Shown: positions 9,901 through 18,534 of the stretch, one piece after another
How the letters are laid out: the number at the start of each line of letters is the position of its first letter
Numbering within the stretch: position 1 is the first letter of the stretch
Translations under genes and position numbers: made by a program
Notes under the pieces: model-generated
What the model saw: the letters and a program-made list of their open reading frames with translations, nothing else
Databases searched by the model: none
Told to the model about the DNA's origin: nothing
DNA from: Paracentrotus lividus
Taxonomy: Eukaryota; Echinodermata; Echinoidea; Camarodonta; Echinidae
Assembly (NCBI GenBank): GCA_940671915.1
Contig: CALNVZ010002100.1
Coordinates: forward strand, 13,621,570-13,685,569
Direction: 5' to 3'
Length of the DNA stretch: 64,000 nucleotides

Positions 9901-10041
9901 AAACTCGACCAACTGAGTTGTTTTATAATAATGATAATTATGTGAACATTTATAATGCGCCGGTATCCATCACGAAAGATCCTCTTGGCGCAATAAAGAA
10001 AAATGAAAAACATATTTAGAAAGAAACGTCGAGATTGGGTA

Positions 10042-10077
10042 GGTCCTTTTCAGGACCACTCATACCCTCAAGAATGA
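10042..10077 (+). promoter_or_regulatory. Histone-type mRNA 3' stem-loop and downstream element, antisense to the LINE
   Basis: GGTCCTTTTCAGGACC at 10042-10057 is a perfect 6-bp stem with a four-base loop, in the canonical histone pattern GGYYCTTTTCAGRRCC. It is followed by ACT and, 11 bases past the stem, CAAGAATGA (10069-10077). That differs by one base from CAAGAAAGA, the U7-binding histone downstream element known from sea urchins. Together they match the 3' processing module of replication-dependent histone genes. No histone coding sequence precedes it: the upstream bases are LINE 3' sequence. It is on the plus strand, whereas the LINE is on the minus strand. Confidence 0.75.
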
Positions 10078-10138
10078 TTACTTGGTGTACCGTGAAACCT
10101 TCAACTTCTAATATTTAGAATGAGTAAGAGTTATACAT

Positions 10139-10836
10139 TTACTGGTAAGCTTGTTTGAATAACCAGGTTTTTAGTGAAGTTTTGAAGGGGCTAAGACAAC
10201 AAATATTTCGGATGTCTTGTAGAAGTTTATTCCATTGGAATGGCCCAGCATATTGAAATGAACGATTCCCCCATGAATTATGAGACTGTGGTATGGCGAG
10301 TAAGGATGAGCTGGCAGACCTAAGATTACGACGGGGATTGTATGGATGTATCAAGCTACAATTGTATTTAGGAGCACTTCCGTGTAGTGAGTGGAAAACA
10401 AGTAAGAGCAATTTAAAAACTATACGATGTACAACAGGTAACCAGTGCAGAGATATAAGTAGAGGAGTTATGTGATTCCTCTTTGGGGTCATAGAAACTA
10501 TACGGGCAGCATTGTGTTGCAGCTTCCGGGACGATCTAGCTGTGATTGAGAGATATTATACAACAAAGCATTACAAAAATCCAACCGAGAGGTAATGAGT
10601 GCATGTATTATCTTTTCTGTGCTAGACTTCGTAAGATATTTCCTGATAATACCTAAATTACGAAGTTGATACAGAAAAGAACGACCTATACTAGAAAATT
10701 GATTTAACATAAACATATAAGAATCGAAAACAACACCGAGATTTCTACACTTGTTTGACATACTAATTACAGAATCACCTACGTTGATGGAACACACATT
10801 ACATTTAGATAACTGAGCCCTAGAACCTAGCAACAT
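10139..10836 (-). pseudogene. C-terminal region of the second CR1-like LINE (two frames)
   Basis: Frame 10498-10836 has LLGSRAQLSKCNV, NKCRNLGVVFDSYMFMLNQF and SRLDFCNALLYNIS. Frame 10139-10492 has ITPLLISLHWLPVVHRIVFK, APKYNCSLIHPYN, SWGNRSFQYAGPFQWNKLL and LKTWLFKQAYQ, then a stop. These correspond block for block to 7076-7778 in the first LINE but differ at many residues, so the two elements are different subfamilies. A frameshift separates the halves near 10495. Confidence 0.85.
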
Positions 10837-10883
10837 GAATTCGGACTTAGCATTGTTTACTTTTAGAGAGTGTCAGCACATCC

Positions 10884-11202
10884 CAACAACCTCTACTCGC
10901 TAGCAAGCTAGCATGGTAGGCTAGCATCGTAAGCTAGCATGGTTTGGTCACCTAACCCGACAAAACAGCCTGTCAAAAACCATTCTACAAGGCACAGTTG
11001 AAGGTGGACGCAGAAGGGGACGTCAAAGGACAAGCTGGATGGAAAATGTAAAGACATGGACAGATATGTCAATGCAAGAACTGCTGTCGACTACAACCGA
11101 CAGGAAGGCATGGAGGAAAAAAATGTGCTTCTTCGGCTCTCAAATCCCCCCAAAGACTCCGGAAGAGTCAAGGGATTGAGTGAGTGAGTGCATGAGTGAG
11201 TG
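10884..11202 (+). mobile_element. Nested 5'-truncated LINE 3' end with (TGAG)n tail and 9-bp target duplication
   Basis: Plus strand, inside the minus-strand CR1-like element. It encodes WFGHLTRQNSLSKTILQG, then EGGRRRGRQRTSWMENVK and a TDRKAWR block, the C-terminal end of endonuclease-RT LINEs of the RTE-like type. It then has a stop and a TGAG/GAGT simple tail (11176-11202). AGCACATCC occurs at 10875-10883 and again at 11203-11211, flanking it exactly. Removing the insert with one duplicate restores the host frame (IAWMC, then a TGA, then HSLKVNNAKSEFMLL). The insertion therefore post-dates the host LINE. Confidence 0.85.
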
Positions 11203-11211
11203 AGCACATCC

Positions 11212-11662
11212 AGGCAATTACATCATCAATACATTCTTCAAGCTTTTTGATATACAATTTAGTGTTTTCTTGACCAGGCGTGAATGATGTATACAATTGA
11301 ACATCATCCGCGTAACAGTGGTACTTAATAACAGAGTGCTTATCTAAAACATGTCTGAGTCCACTGAGGTATACAGAAAACAGGAAGGGACCTCCAACGG
11401 ATCCTTGGGGGACTCCACTTGTTAGGAGAACCTGATCTGACTTTGCACCATTGACCCAAACCAGGTGATAACGATCAGACAGATTAGACTCGAACCAGTT
11501 TAAGACCTTTCCCCGAAGACCAAGATATGACAGAATATCCAGAAGTATGTCATGATGAACAGTGTCAAACGCACAAGAAAGGTTGTTGCGAATTGAATGG
11601 GCATTCCAGAGGCATAAATTTACTTTATTACCAGATGCTACAGAACTGTTACATTTAAACAA
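11212..11662 (-). pseudogene. Endonuclease start fused to RT motif A-C by internal deletion
   Basis: The frame opens with VNLCLWNAHSIRNN, the first strand of a LINE APE-type endonuclease, and continues without a break as LSCAFDTVHHDILLDILSYL, which is RT motif A. Motif B (SGVPQGSVGGPFLFSVY) and motif C (CYADDVQLYTSF) follow, and the frame is open as far as IAWM at the nested-insertion junction. The middle and end of the endonuclease, the linker and the RT fingers are absent. Motif A keeps FDTVHH and motif C keeps YADD. Confidence 0.85.
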
Positions 11663-11818
11663 AGATTAAATATTATGAGAATTTATACCCATAGGAGCCC
11701 GATGACTCTGTTTCCTTGTTTACGTGATGATAACTAGTATTTCAGATGTCAGCTCTCTTTTCATGGGTGCTCTCTTTCCTCCTCTCCTTCCTCGTGGTGA
11801 CTTCAGAATGCCAAGATC

Positions 11819-12818
11819 NNNNNNNNNNNNNNNNNNNNNNNNNNNNNNNNNNNNNNNNNNNNNNNNNNNNNNNNNNNNNNNNNNNNNNNNNNNNNNNNNN
11901 NNNNNNNNNNNNNNNNNNNNNNNNNNNNNNNNNNNNNNNNNNNNNNNNNNNNNNNNNNNNNNNNNNNNNNNNNNNNNNNNNNNNNNNNNNNNNNNNNNNN
12001 NNNNNNNNNNNNNNNNNNNNNNNNNNNNNNNNNNNNNNNNNNNNNNNNNNNNNNNNNNNNNNNNNNNNNNNNNNNNNNNNNNNNNNNNNNNNNNNNNNNN
12101 NNNNNNNNNNNNNNNNNNNNNNNNNNNNNNNNNNNNNNNNNNNNNNNNNNNNNNNNNNNNNNNNNNNNNNNNNNNNNNNNNNNNNNNNNNNNNNNNNNNN
12201 NNNNNNNNNNNNNNNNNNNNNNNNNNNNNNNNNNNNNNNNNNNNNNNNNNNNNNNNNNNNNNNNNNNNNNNNNNNNNNNNNNNNNNNNNNNNNNNNNNNN
12301 NNNNNNNNNNNNNNNNNNNNNNNNNNNNNNNNNNNNNNNNNNNNNNNNNNNNNNNNNNNNNNNNNNNNNNNNNNNNNNNNNNNNNNNNNNNNNNNNNNNN
12401 NNNNNNNNNNNNNNNNNNNNNNNNNNNNNNNNNNNNNNNNNNNNNNNNNNNNNNNNNNNNNNNNNNNNNNNNNNNNNNNNNNNNNNNNNNNNNNNNNNNN
12501 NNNNNNNNNNNNNNNNNNNNNNNNNNNNNNNNNNNNNNNNNNNNNNNNNNNNNNNNNNNNNNNNNNNNNNNNNNNNNNNNNNNNNNNNNNNNNNNNNNNN
12601 NNNNNNNNNNNNNNNNNNNNNNNNNNNNNNNNNNNNNNNNNNNNNNNNNNNNNNNNNNNNNNNNNNNNNNNNNNNNNNNNNNNNNNNNNNNNNNNNNNNN
12701 NNNNNNNNNNNNNNNNNNNNNNNNNNNNNNNNNNNNNNNNNNNNNNNNNNNNNNNNNNNNNNNNNNNNNNNNNNNNNNNNNNNNNNNNNNNNNNNNNNNN
12801 NNNNNNNNNNNNNNNNNN
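11819..12818. other. Assembly gap (1000 N)
   Basis: One thousand consecutive N. The left flank is the N-terminal part of the second LINE (minus strand) and the right flank is TA dinucleotide repeat (12819-12857). The round length suggests a scaffolding placeholder, so the true size is unknown. Confidence 0.98.
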
Positions 12819-12863
12819 AATATATTATATATATATATTATAAAATATATATATATAAACTTA

Positions 12864-12957
12864 TTAGCCATCAGCATAACATGTATGTCTGGCCATATCC
12901 TGCAAATAGATCAAATCCAGCTCACGGCAGAATGCTTGAACTTCACGAATCGTTAGC
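12864..12957 (-). CDS. Candidate terminal exon, unrecognised
   Basis: On the minus strand a pyrimidine-rich acceptor (TTTTTGTTAGATTTAATTATCAG at 12958-12980) precedes LTIREVQAFCRELDLIYLQD, then MARHTCYADG and TAA. The peptide looks protein-like, but I know no family for it. It sits between the gap and the simple repeats, so neither partner exons nor a polyadenylation signal can be judged. It could also be a remnant of a transposon lost in the gap. Confidence 0.3.
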
Positions 12958-13196
12958 CTGATAATTAAATCTAACAAAAACCAATCTAATATGATTTACT
13001 CTTCGTCGTCTGTTCATCCAGCAAGTGGCTGCGCAAGCCAGATTGCATATAGGGTGGTCAAAATCGTGTCCCCAAAAAAGACCTAAATTGGCTCAATCAA
13101 TGAGTTTAATAATTCAGAACCTTTGAAAATTATACCCAATACAATCAAGATAGCTAAACGCCAGGAAAAACACTCTTTACATACATTCAGTGCCAA

Positions 13197-13197
13197 G

Positions 13198-13257
<60 letters not shown>

Positions 13258-13276
13258 AATAAAAAAAAAAAAAAAA
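13197..13276. repeat. Long A homopolymer tracts
   Basis: About 59 consecutive A, then CAAT and 16 more A. The tract is long enough to be an old poly(A) tail or a slippage-prone homopolymer; no element can be recognised next to it. The minus-strand open frame through it (poly-Phe) is an artefact. Confidence 0.8.
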
Positions 13277-14500
13277 GCATCACCACATTAATGTGACTTA
13301 TCAGTCTGGCTGCCGGTCCTCCCAATTGTCTGGGGACAAAAAAAGCGGCTTCTATTATGTTTTACGCATGGCCCTCAGCGACGCTAGGCGCTAGAAGGCC
13401 CCGGGTTATAATTCAGTTGTGTTGACTCCGAGTCTCGCCGTATCCCGCTTACACTGATAAATTTTGAAATATTATTAATTTTGTATAATTGTTTAAAATA
13501 GCATTATCATTTATCAACCTGGATTAATATTTTACGTCTACTAGTTCTATCTTGACACAGATTATGATAATGAACCTTTTTTTTCCAGCACTCATTTCTA
13601 GAAAGCCATCTCAATCCAATTTTCATTTATTACGATTGATATTAAGTACGCTTAGTGTTATTACGTCTTATCACTTCTATATTTATTTCCTTTTAAAGAA
13701 TTTAGGTCACCTGCGCTATGAATAGTTCGTCCCAAAAGTAATACATCGTCCTGTTAACAAAAGAACACTTCCTTGCAGAATTTATGCTGTTTGAGGCTAC
13801 GACTTTGACATCGACTAAATGGCGCTGTGGACTGAGAGTCAATCTGTTGAGTTTAGTTCATGAACAGACCTCGATTGTTGTAAATGCTCTGGTTTACAGG
13901 GTGGTTTATGTTCAGGGTAACACTGGTTCATCCTTGAGTCCTTAATATAATAATTGTTATAAGTTTATTTGTCTTCACTCTCGCTTCTCTCTGCCTTAGA
14001 AAATGGTGATAGCGCGAATTTGGTGGTTGCTGATGTGGGACGTTTCCTCTGATCAGTAAATTCTTTCTTGCTTCGTTGGTTATTTAACCATAATCGGAGT
14101 TCTCATCGGCAGGATAATGGTTGTGCGAAGCAATTGGGATCGAGGGTTATCTGCTATACATGCTGGTGATGGAGTTATTGGATATTTACGCCTTGTGCTT
14201 CTTTTTATTAAACAGGTTACTTAATGAACCCGTATTCACAAATATTCTGTAACTAACTTAAATCAGTGTTTTATCTTCATGGAGGGCATGGGTAGCAAAA
14301 GTTTTAGTGTACAACAGTTAGAATTTTTAGTTTATCAGAATTTCTAGGGCCGTGGTATCTTGGAAAGTTTTCACTGCCTAAACCATAAGCACAAGTTCCA
14401 TGAAAAAGTCTAGTAATCGTGTAGGAAAATTGACAACGAAGACAAAATTTGTCATATTAATGATTCTTAAAATGTCTAAATTTTAGAAAATAAAAATAAA
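13277..14500. other. Mostly unassigned; one possible small exon after 13999
   Basis: At 13978-13999 the plus strand has a good acceptor (CTCTCGCTTCTCTCTGCCTTAG). The next bases can read NGDSANLVVADVGRFL and then a stop, or, in another frame, MVIARIWWLLMWDVSSDQ and a stop. Nothing upstream confirms either. The rest of the stretch is AT-rich with no recognised feature. Confidence 0.2.
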
Positions 14501-15260
14501 CCACGGCCCGATTCTATAAACGACCTTAGCTTAAATTGAAATTTAAGCATTTTTGCTCTATATTTCTTTGGGAAGATTTACTTTTTATATATTAAAGACA
14601 AATTCTTAGCCAAAAATGCCATTCTCCGTAAAGCCAAACAATGGTGCTAAATGAATTTTTTTCTTCTTAACTAAGACTTGATTTACTGTAGGAGCCGTTT
14701 TGACAGTTTTAACCATAAATTCTTAGAGATTGATGGCTAAAGACAACAGTCTAAACGAGATATGGCGCACCTCCAAACTCACACATAAAATGAGAATTTC
14801 TTATCCTACTTTAAGCCCTACTAACAAGGGCTTCTAACTTATATGCAGATTATACGGCAAAGCTCATTTTGAAACCACAACTAAACGTCTGACAACGTCA
14901 TAATCAAATTCTTTTGATTAAATCAGATACATAGACACAATCTGCCAATGTGTGAAGCATCGGTAGCCCACAAGCGCACAGCATTGCGATTGCTGATTGC
15001 AACTTGCCGAATCGATATGTGCAACAAAATCGCCCCAGACCGATAAACAGACAAATCAAGTGACAATACAATATAGATGAACGATGATCCACAAGAAGCA
15101 TGTGGCCTGCCAACCTGCAAACCGCGTTCTATGTATTGACTGCCATGCGATTTGGTTTGCTTAGGAGAATCGCAGGACCAATCTCAGACATTGACATGGT
15201 TCAAATCTTTCCTGCGATTCTCCTGCGATTTGATAAATTTCAGCCTAATCACATTCGTTC
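14500..15260. repeat. Foldback-style repeats (TTAAG-rich, then GCGATT-rich)
   Basis: 14510-14850 is rich in complementary TTAAGC/GCTTAAG-type words and the phrase 'cccgattctataaacgacctta', a pattern seen again at 22060-22150. 14975-15235 holds opposed copies of the GCGATT word, including 'aggagaatcgcagga' (15162-15176) against 'tcctgcgattctcctg' (15209-15224). A related stretch lies at 21420-22050. These look like non-autonomous DNA elements; their ends are not resolved. Confidence 0.4.
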
Positions 15261-15269
15261 CCCTTTTGA

Positions 15270-15560
15270 GAATGACGTCACCATTAAGTTGAATGAGTGG
15301 CAGCTGCAAACGACAGCAAAAATAGTTCACGCACAAAAAGCAGCAGAAAGTTTCCGAGATCGATCAGATGCATCCGTCAGATTTCATAATGCATTCGCGC
15401 CGCCCCACTCGGAACTCTGGCGCAGGACCCGTTACCCTGGCGCGCTTAGCACTGTAGCTGACTTGAGGAATTTTATACTGAAGCCACGTAGGCTTTGGAT
15501 TGAACTAAGTGAGAAGACAACTTAGATCTATCTTTTCCTTGGCATGGAGCCATTTTTCTT
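15270..15560 (+). promoter_or_regulatory. Candidate promoter region with a palindromic CRE
   Basis: TGACGTCA, a perfect cAMP-response/ATF site, lies at 15273-15280, and an E-box CAGCTG at 15301-15306. The region is GC-richer than its surroundings and precedes a candidate first coding exon by about 400 bases. A TATA box is not evident. Promoter function is inferred from composition, motif and position. Confidence 0.35.
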
Positions 15561-15725
15561 TTGAGCAACAACAGATCGATACTCATCATACAGAACTTAC
15601 ATTTTCACGTATTGGAAGTTTTCTGCTGGAACTCAAAATTAAGACAAAATAAAAAGACAAGTCAAATAGGCCCTAAACTTCAACTTCAATCTCTCAAGGA
15701 GCAGATCTCGATCGACATTGAAACA

Positions 15726-17427
15726 ATGCAAGTTCATGAATATCAAATCAAGGTATGTAATTGGTCTTTCGATTGTTCTTACTATCTGCAAAGTCTTGGA
15801 TCTTAAACACCATTTAAGTCAAAGAATCACAATATGTACATGAGAATGCATGTAGCCTCACTGGTCAGATCATTCATAGGCCTACTTGATGAAATCTAGA
15901 TTCAGTTGCGGGGTCACTGTTATGACTTAAGTTAACAACCAAGTTTTGACTTTGAGGCCTAGTTAGGAACATTTAAACTTGATCTACGTCTGTATCTTTG
16001 TCACCAAGAAATGATCAATTAACTAACGTCCGGTATTTAAATATCAGACCCTGTACCTGCCCTAAGTCAGATTTGATCCTGCGTATTCCGGGACCCCCCG
16101 ATCACCTGATCAGGCCATTTCACTTCCCAAAATGCCTGGCCTTTGAATCCTGTGGCTTCTAGCTGTGAGTTTCTACTGTTAAGCATAACGTTAGATCTAC
16201 TAAGAGCTATAGGCCTACTTAGGCTCAGGCCTAGGCTCCTTAGGTCTAACGTTAAGATCTAATGATCTTCGGTTAGATGTAAACTCAGTCTCAAAGCCCA
16301 TTGTTTAAAACCATATTCACTCTTTAGCATGATGATAAAACAATACCAAAAAAAATTCTTCTTATAGCTTTGATGAACATTTAGCTGATAAGCTGAGATG
16401 GACTAAATACATAATAAATACATTACTGAGTCCATACATAATGGACCTAGTCTTTTCACTAGGCTCAATGGCCACCTGAATACATATTTTTTCAAAATGT
16501 TCTTTTCTGTAGCAATTTCTTTTCTTTTTTTTTCCCCTTTTTTTTTGCTTTTTAAAAACTCTATTCTTGTCATGTTCCCCTTCGAAACATCTTTCTAGAG
16601 CTTAATGCCTTTTCCCCACCTTTTATCATCCTACCATGGCTTTGTGCAAAGAATTAAAACTCCTACAATGATGAAAAATTCCATTGTTAAAAGCATTCAT
16701 GTCTTCTGATCTTTAACTACCATAGCAACATGAAAGAATTTGGACGATTCCTTTGGAAGAGCCAGGAGTTCTTCAATATCAGTCTCATATGGTATACTCA
16801 GTCCTAATGACATCCCATTTCTACTTCTACTTGAATGTAATATGAAAAAAAAAAAAAAAAAAAAAAAATTGAAACCATAAAATTTAAAAGCCAGATACAA
16901 GAAATAGTAAAAAAATTGTATGAGGAAGTATAAAATCTAAATTCTGATGTTATGTTCATGTCAGTGACAGTTTATTTTGAGGACAAACAAAGCATTTTTT
17001 TTTTCTTCTTTTTTTCTTTGTGGGGGGGGTGGTCAAATGAAAAACGGTAAGGGTGTAATACACTTATTTTAATTGAATTGAATTTAATTGAATTGAATCT
17101 GAATGAATTTATTATTTCCATATCATCATCATATGAAATAATTTCACTCGAAAAATTTAACATTAGTTAATACAGTTTTCATGAACGGAAAAAGAAATTA
17201 TACAAATAACTCAATATAAACAGAAGGACATAGCTAAAAAGCAATGCTTTTACCTTTGCATGCCCCAAATTGTTTAAAACAACCCATATAGAAATGATAA
17301 CAAGAAATTGTAACTTTTTTTTTCTATCTCTCTCTGTTCTATTTTCTTTTTCCATTTCTAGATCAATCAAGGCTATGCAGGAGACTTAAATAGATCATTG
17401 ACAGCCCTGAAAGACGAAGCTAAATGA
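15726..17427 (+). CDS. Candidate two-exon microprotein gene (about 30 residues), unrecognised
   Basis: Exon 1: ATG at 15726 encodes MQVHEYQIK and ends at AAG|GTATGT (15753), a perfect donor in phase 0. Exon 2: a strong pyrimidine tract ending TTTTTCCATTTCTAG (17361) precedes INQGYAGDLN...ALKDEAK and a TGA at 17425-17427, also in phase 0. The two exons join in frame to about 30 residues, hydrophilic and helix-prone, with no membrane segment. The frame upstream of the ATG is open for 55 codons, so a longer protein starting in an earlier exon is possible, as is an unseen middle exon. I do not recognise the product. The intron carries a minus-strand candidate exon at 16697-16829. Confidence 0.4.
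16186..16253. repeat. Inverted repeat with 20-bp arms
   Basis: TAACGTTAGATCTACTAAG (about 16187-16205) pairs, with a few mismatches, with CTTAGGTCTAACGTTA (about 16238-16253). Between them are TAGGCCTA-type words that pair in turn. It would form a long hairpin and could be a small foldback element. Confidence 0.6.
16697..16829 (-). CDS. Candidate terminal exon on the minus strand, unrecognised
   Basis: A long T tract followed by CATATTACATTCAAG gives an acceptor at 16830-16831. The exon reads RSRNGMSLGLSIPYETDIEE, then LLALPKESSKFFHVAMVVKD and QKT, and a stop at 16697-16699. The peptide is well mixed in composition and looks coding. Partner exons upstream on the minus strand (higher coordinates) were not found, and the homopolymer may have grown inside the splice acceptor. 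It lies within the intron of the plus-strand candidate gene. Confidence 0.35.
17072..17100 (-). repeat. (AATTG)n-type pentamer tail
   Basis: Imperfect AATTG pentamers followed by 'aatttattatttcc', similar to the tail at 3211-3240. It is probably the 3' end of an old retrotransposon insertion with no coding part left. Confidence 0.4.
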
Positions 17428-17537
17428 ACCACCAAACCAAAACGACCAGAAGTTAAATTCCGTTATAAATTTGCTCTGCTCATGTTGCGTTGATATTGAA
17501 TTCGGCTTTGTTTTTGTTACTGGTTTGTTTGTTTGTT

Positions 17538-18534
17538 CAGGCCCGTAACCAGCGGGGGGGGGGCGGGGGTTACGAACGAACCCCCCGCAGCGCGCAGCAT
17601 GGGTCCGCTTGACCAAAAAAAAAAAAAAACAAAAAAAAAAAAAGTATAAAACCTTAAAACCATTAATGCCACAATAAACTACAATTTGAGCTGAATTTTT
17701 CTCCTCTCGCTTCGCGCATTGGAGGATATTGGGGATCTAACAGAGGCGGTGGAACCGCGGCGAGGCAGGGGGCAGAGTGCCCTTTTCTTAGCTTACAAAA
17801 GTGTCCCTTCAATATACTAAAAAAAGAAGCCTTTCATATATACCTTTAACAAGTCCAATGACAATTTCTTCAAAGGTTCCACTTACAATACGTAAAAAGT
17901 GCCCCCATTCTTTACTTCATAATTATGTCTTTTTAAAACCCCAAATTTTCCTGCTCGGTGCGCTATGCGACCTCGCACTGTAAATTAACAAAACAATAGA
18001 TTAAAAAGGGTTGGACCCAAGGTTTGCCCTCTGCTGGACACAAACCTTGTCAAATAATGGAATATTACGTAAATTGTGTTTGGGGCAATTGGGGGGTGGG
18101 TTTAAGACTAAGATTATTAATGAGCAATTAGATATTATGTATCTTCAACATGGGAGGCGTCCTAAAAAAAATCATAACGGCACAATTTTAGCTTTCAACT
18201 ATGAGCTCCGGATACTAACAATAGGCTCTATATTGCACAATAAACTCAATTTTAACTCAAAATTTGGGCTCGCGCTTCGCCTCGCTTCCTTTATATCATT
18301 AATAAAATTAAAAAAAAACCTATTAAGATTCCTTAAAAATGTTTTTTAGCTCGCGCTTCCGCTCAGGGTACCTGAATAGAGTCTATAATCATGATAATGC
18401 ATACTTTACTCCAAGTCGTAACTCAAAATTTCAGCTCCGCGATTCGCGCTTCAAAAAAAAAAAAAATCCATTGAAAAGGTTCCACTTTTTTCAGATTTCC
18501 GAACCCCCCCCGTAAAAATCCTAGTTACGTCCTG
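17538..18534. mobile_element. TIR DNA element (about 1 kb), ends CAGGNCGTAACYAG
   Basis: The left end CAGGCCCGTAACCAGC plus a G run pairs with the right end ...CCCCCCC-GTAAAAATCC-TAGTTACGTCCTG, giving imperfect inverted termini of about 16 bp. The interior has recurring 'ctcgcgcttcg' phrases (17702, 18270, 18352, 18440). There is no transposase; a 112-codon frame inside (18011-18349) is chance. It is a non-autonomous element. It inserted beside the 3' end of the candidate gene ending at 17427. Confidence 0.6.

Larger units (their letters stand above)
6990..9915 (-). mobile_element. Decayed CR1-like non-LTR retrotransposon, 5'-truncated within its endonuclease
   Basis: Minus-strand LINE. In 5' to 3' order it holds an APE-type endonuclease (about 9066-9900), a linker (8542-9069), a reverse transcriptase (7833-8579) and the CR1-type C-terminal region (7076-7778). 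It ends in a 3' sequence 'GGGAAAGGCGCAATATAAGT' followed by ATT repeats (about 6990-7020). The ORF is broken by at least four frameshifts and one in-frame TAG, so it is dead. The 5' end abuts the 3' end of a second LINE at about 9915-9920. Such elements copy themselves by target-primed reverse transcription at nicks made by the endonuclease. Confidence 0.9.
9920..11818 (-). mobile_element. Second CR1-like LINE with internal deletion; extends into the assembly gap
   Basis: Minus strand. The 3' end lies at about 9920-9985 ('GGCGCATTATAAATGTT' plus AT-rich tail). The C-terminal region is at 10139-10492 and 10498-10836, the RT at 11217-11600, and the start of an endonuclease directly precedes motif A at about 11600. 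The N-terminal SPRGRRGGKR segment (11745-11818) runs into the N gap. A different LINE is nested at 10884-11202. Frames change near 10495, and a TGA lies at the nested junction. Endonuclease sequence jumps straight into RT motif A, so a large internal part is deleted. Confidence 0.85.

Noticed and set aside
11720-12956. Three long open frames (365-410 codons) spanning the N run
   Set aside because: They are open only because N codons carry no stops. Only the short minus-strand SPRGRRGGKR end is real, and it is LINE sequence.
18011-18349. 112-codon plus-strand frame
   Set aside because: It lies wholly inside the TIR element at 17538-18534 and resembles no transposase.
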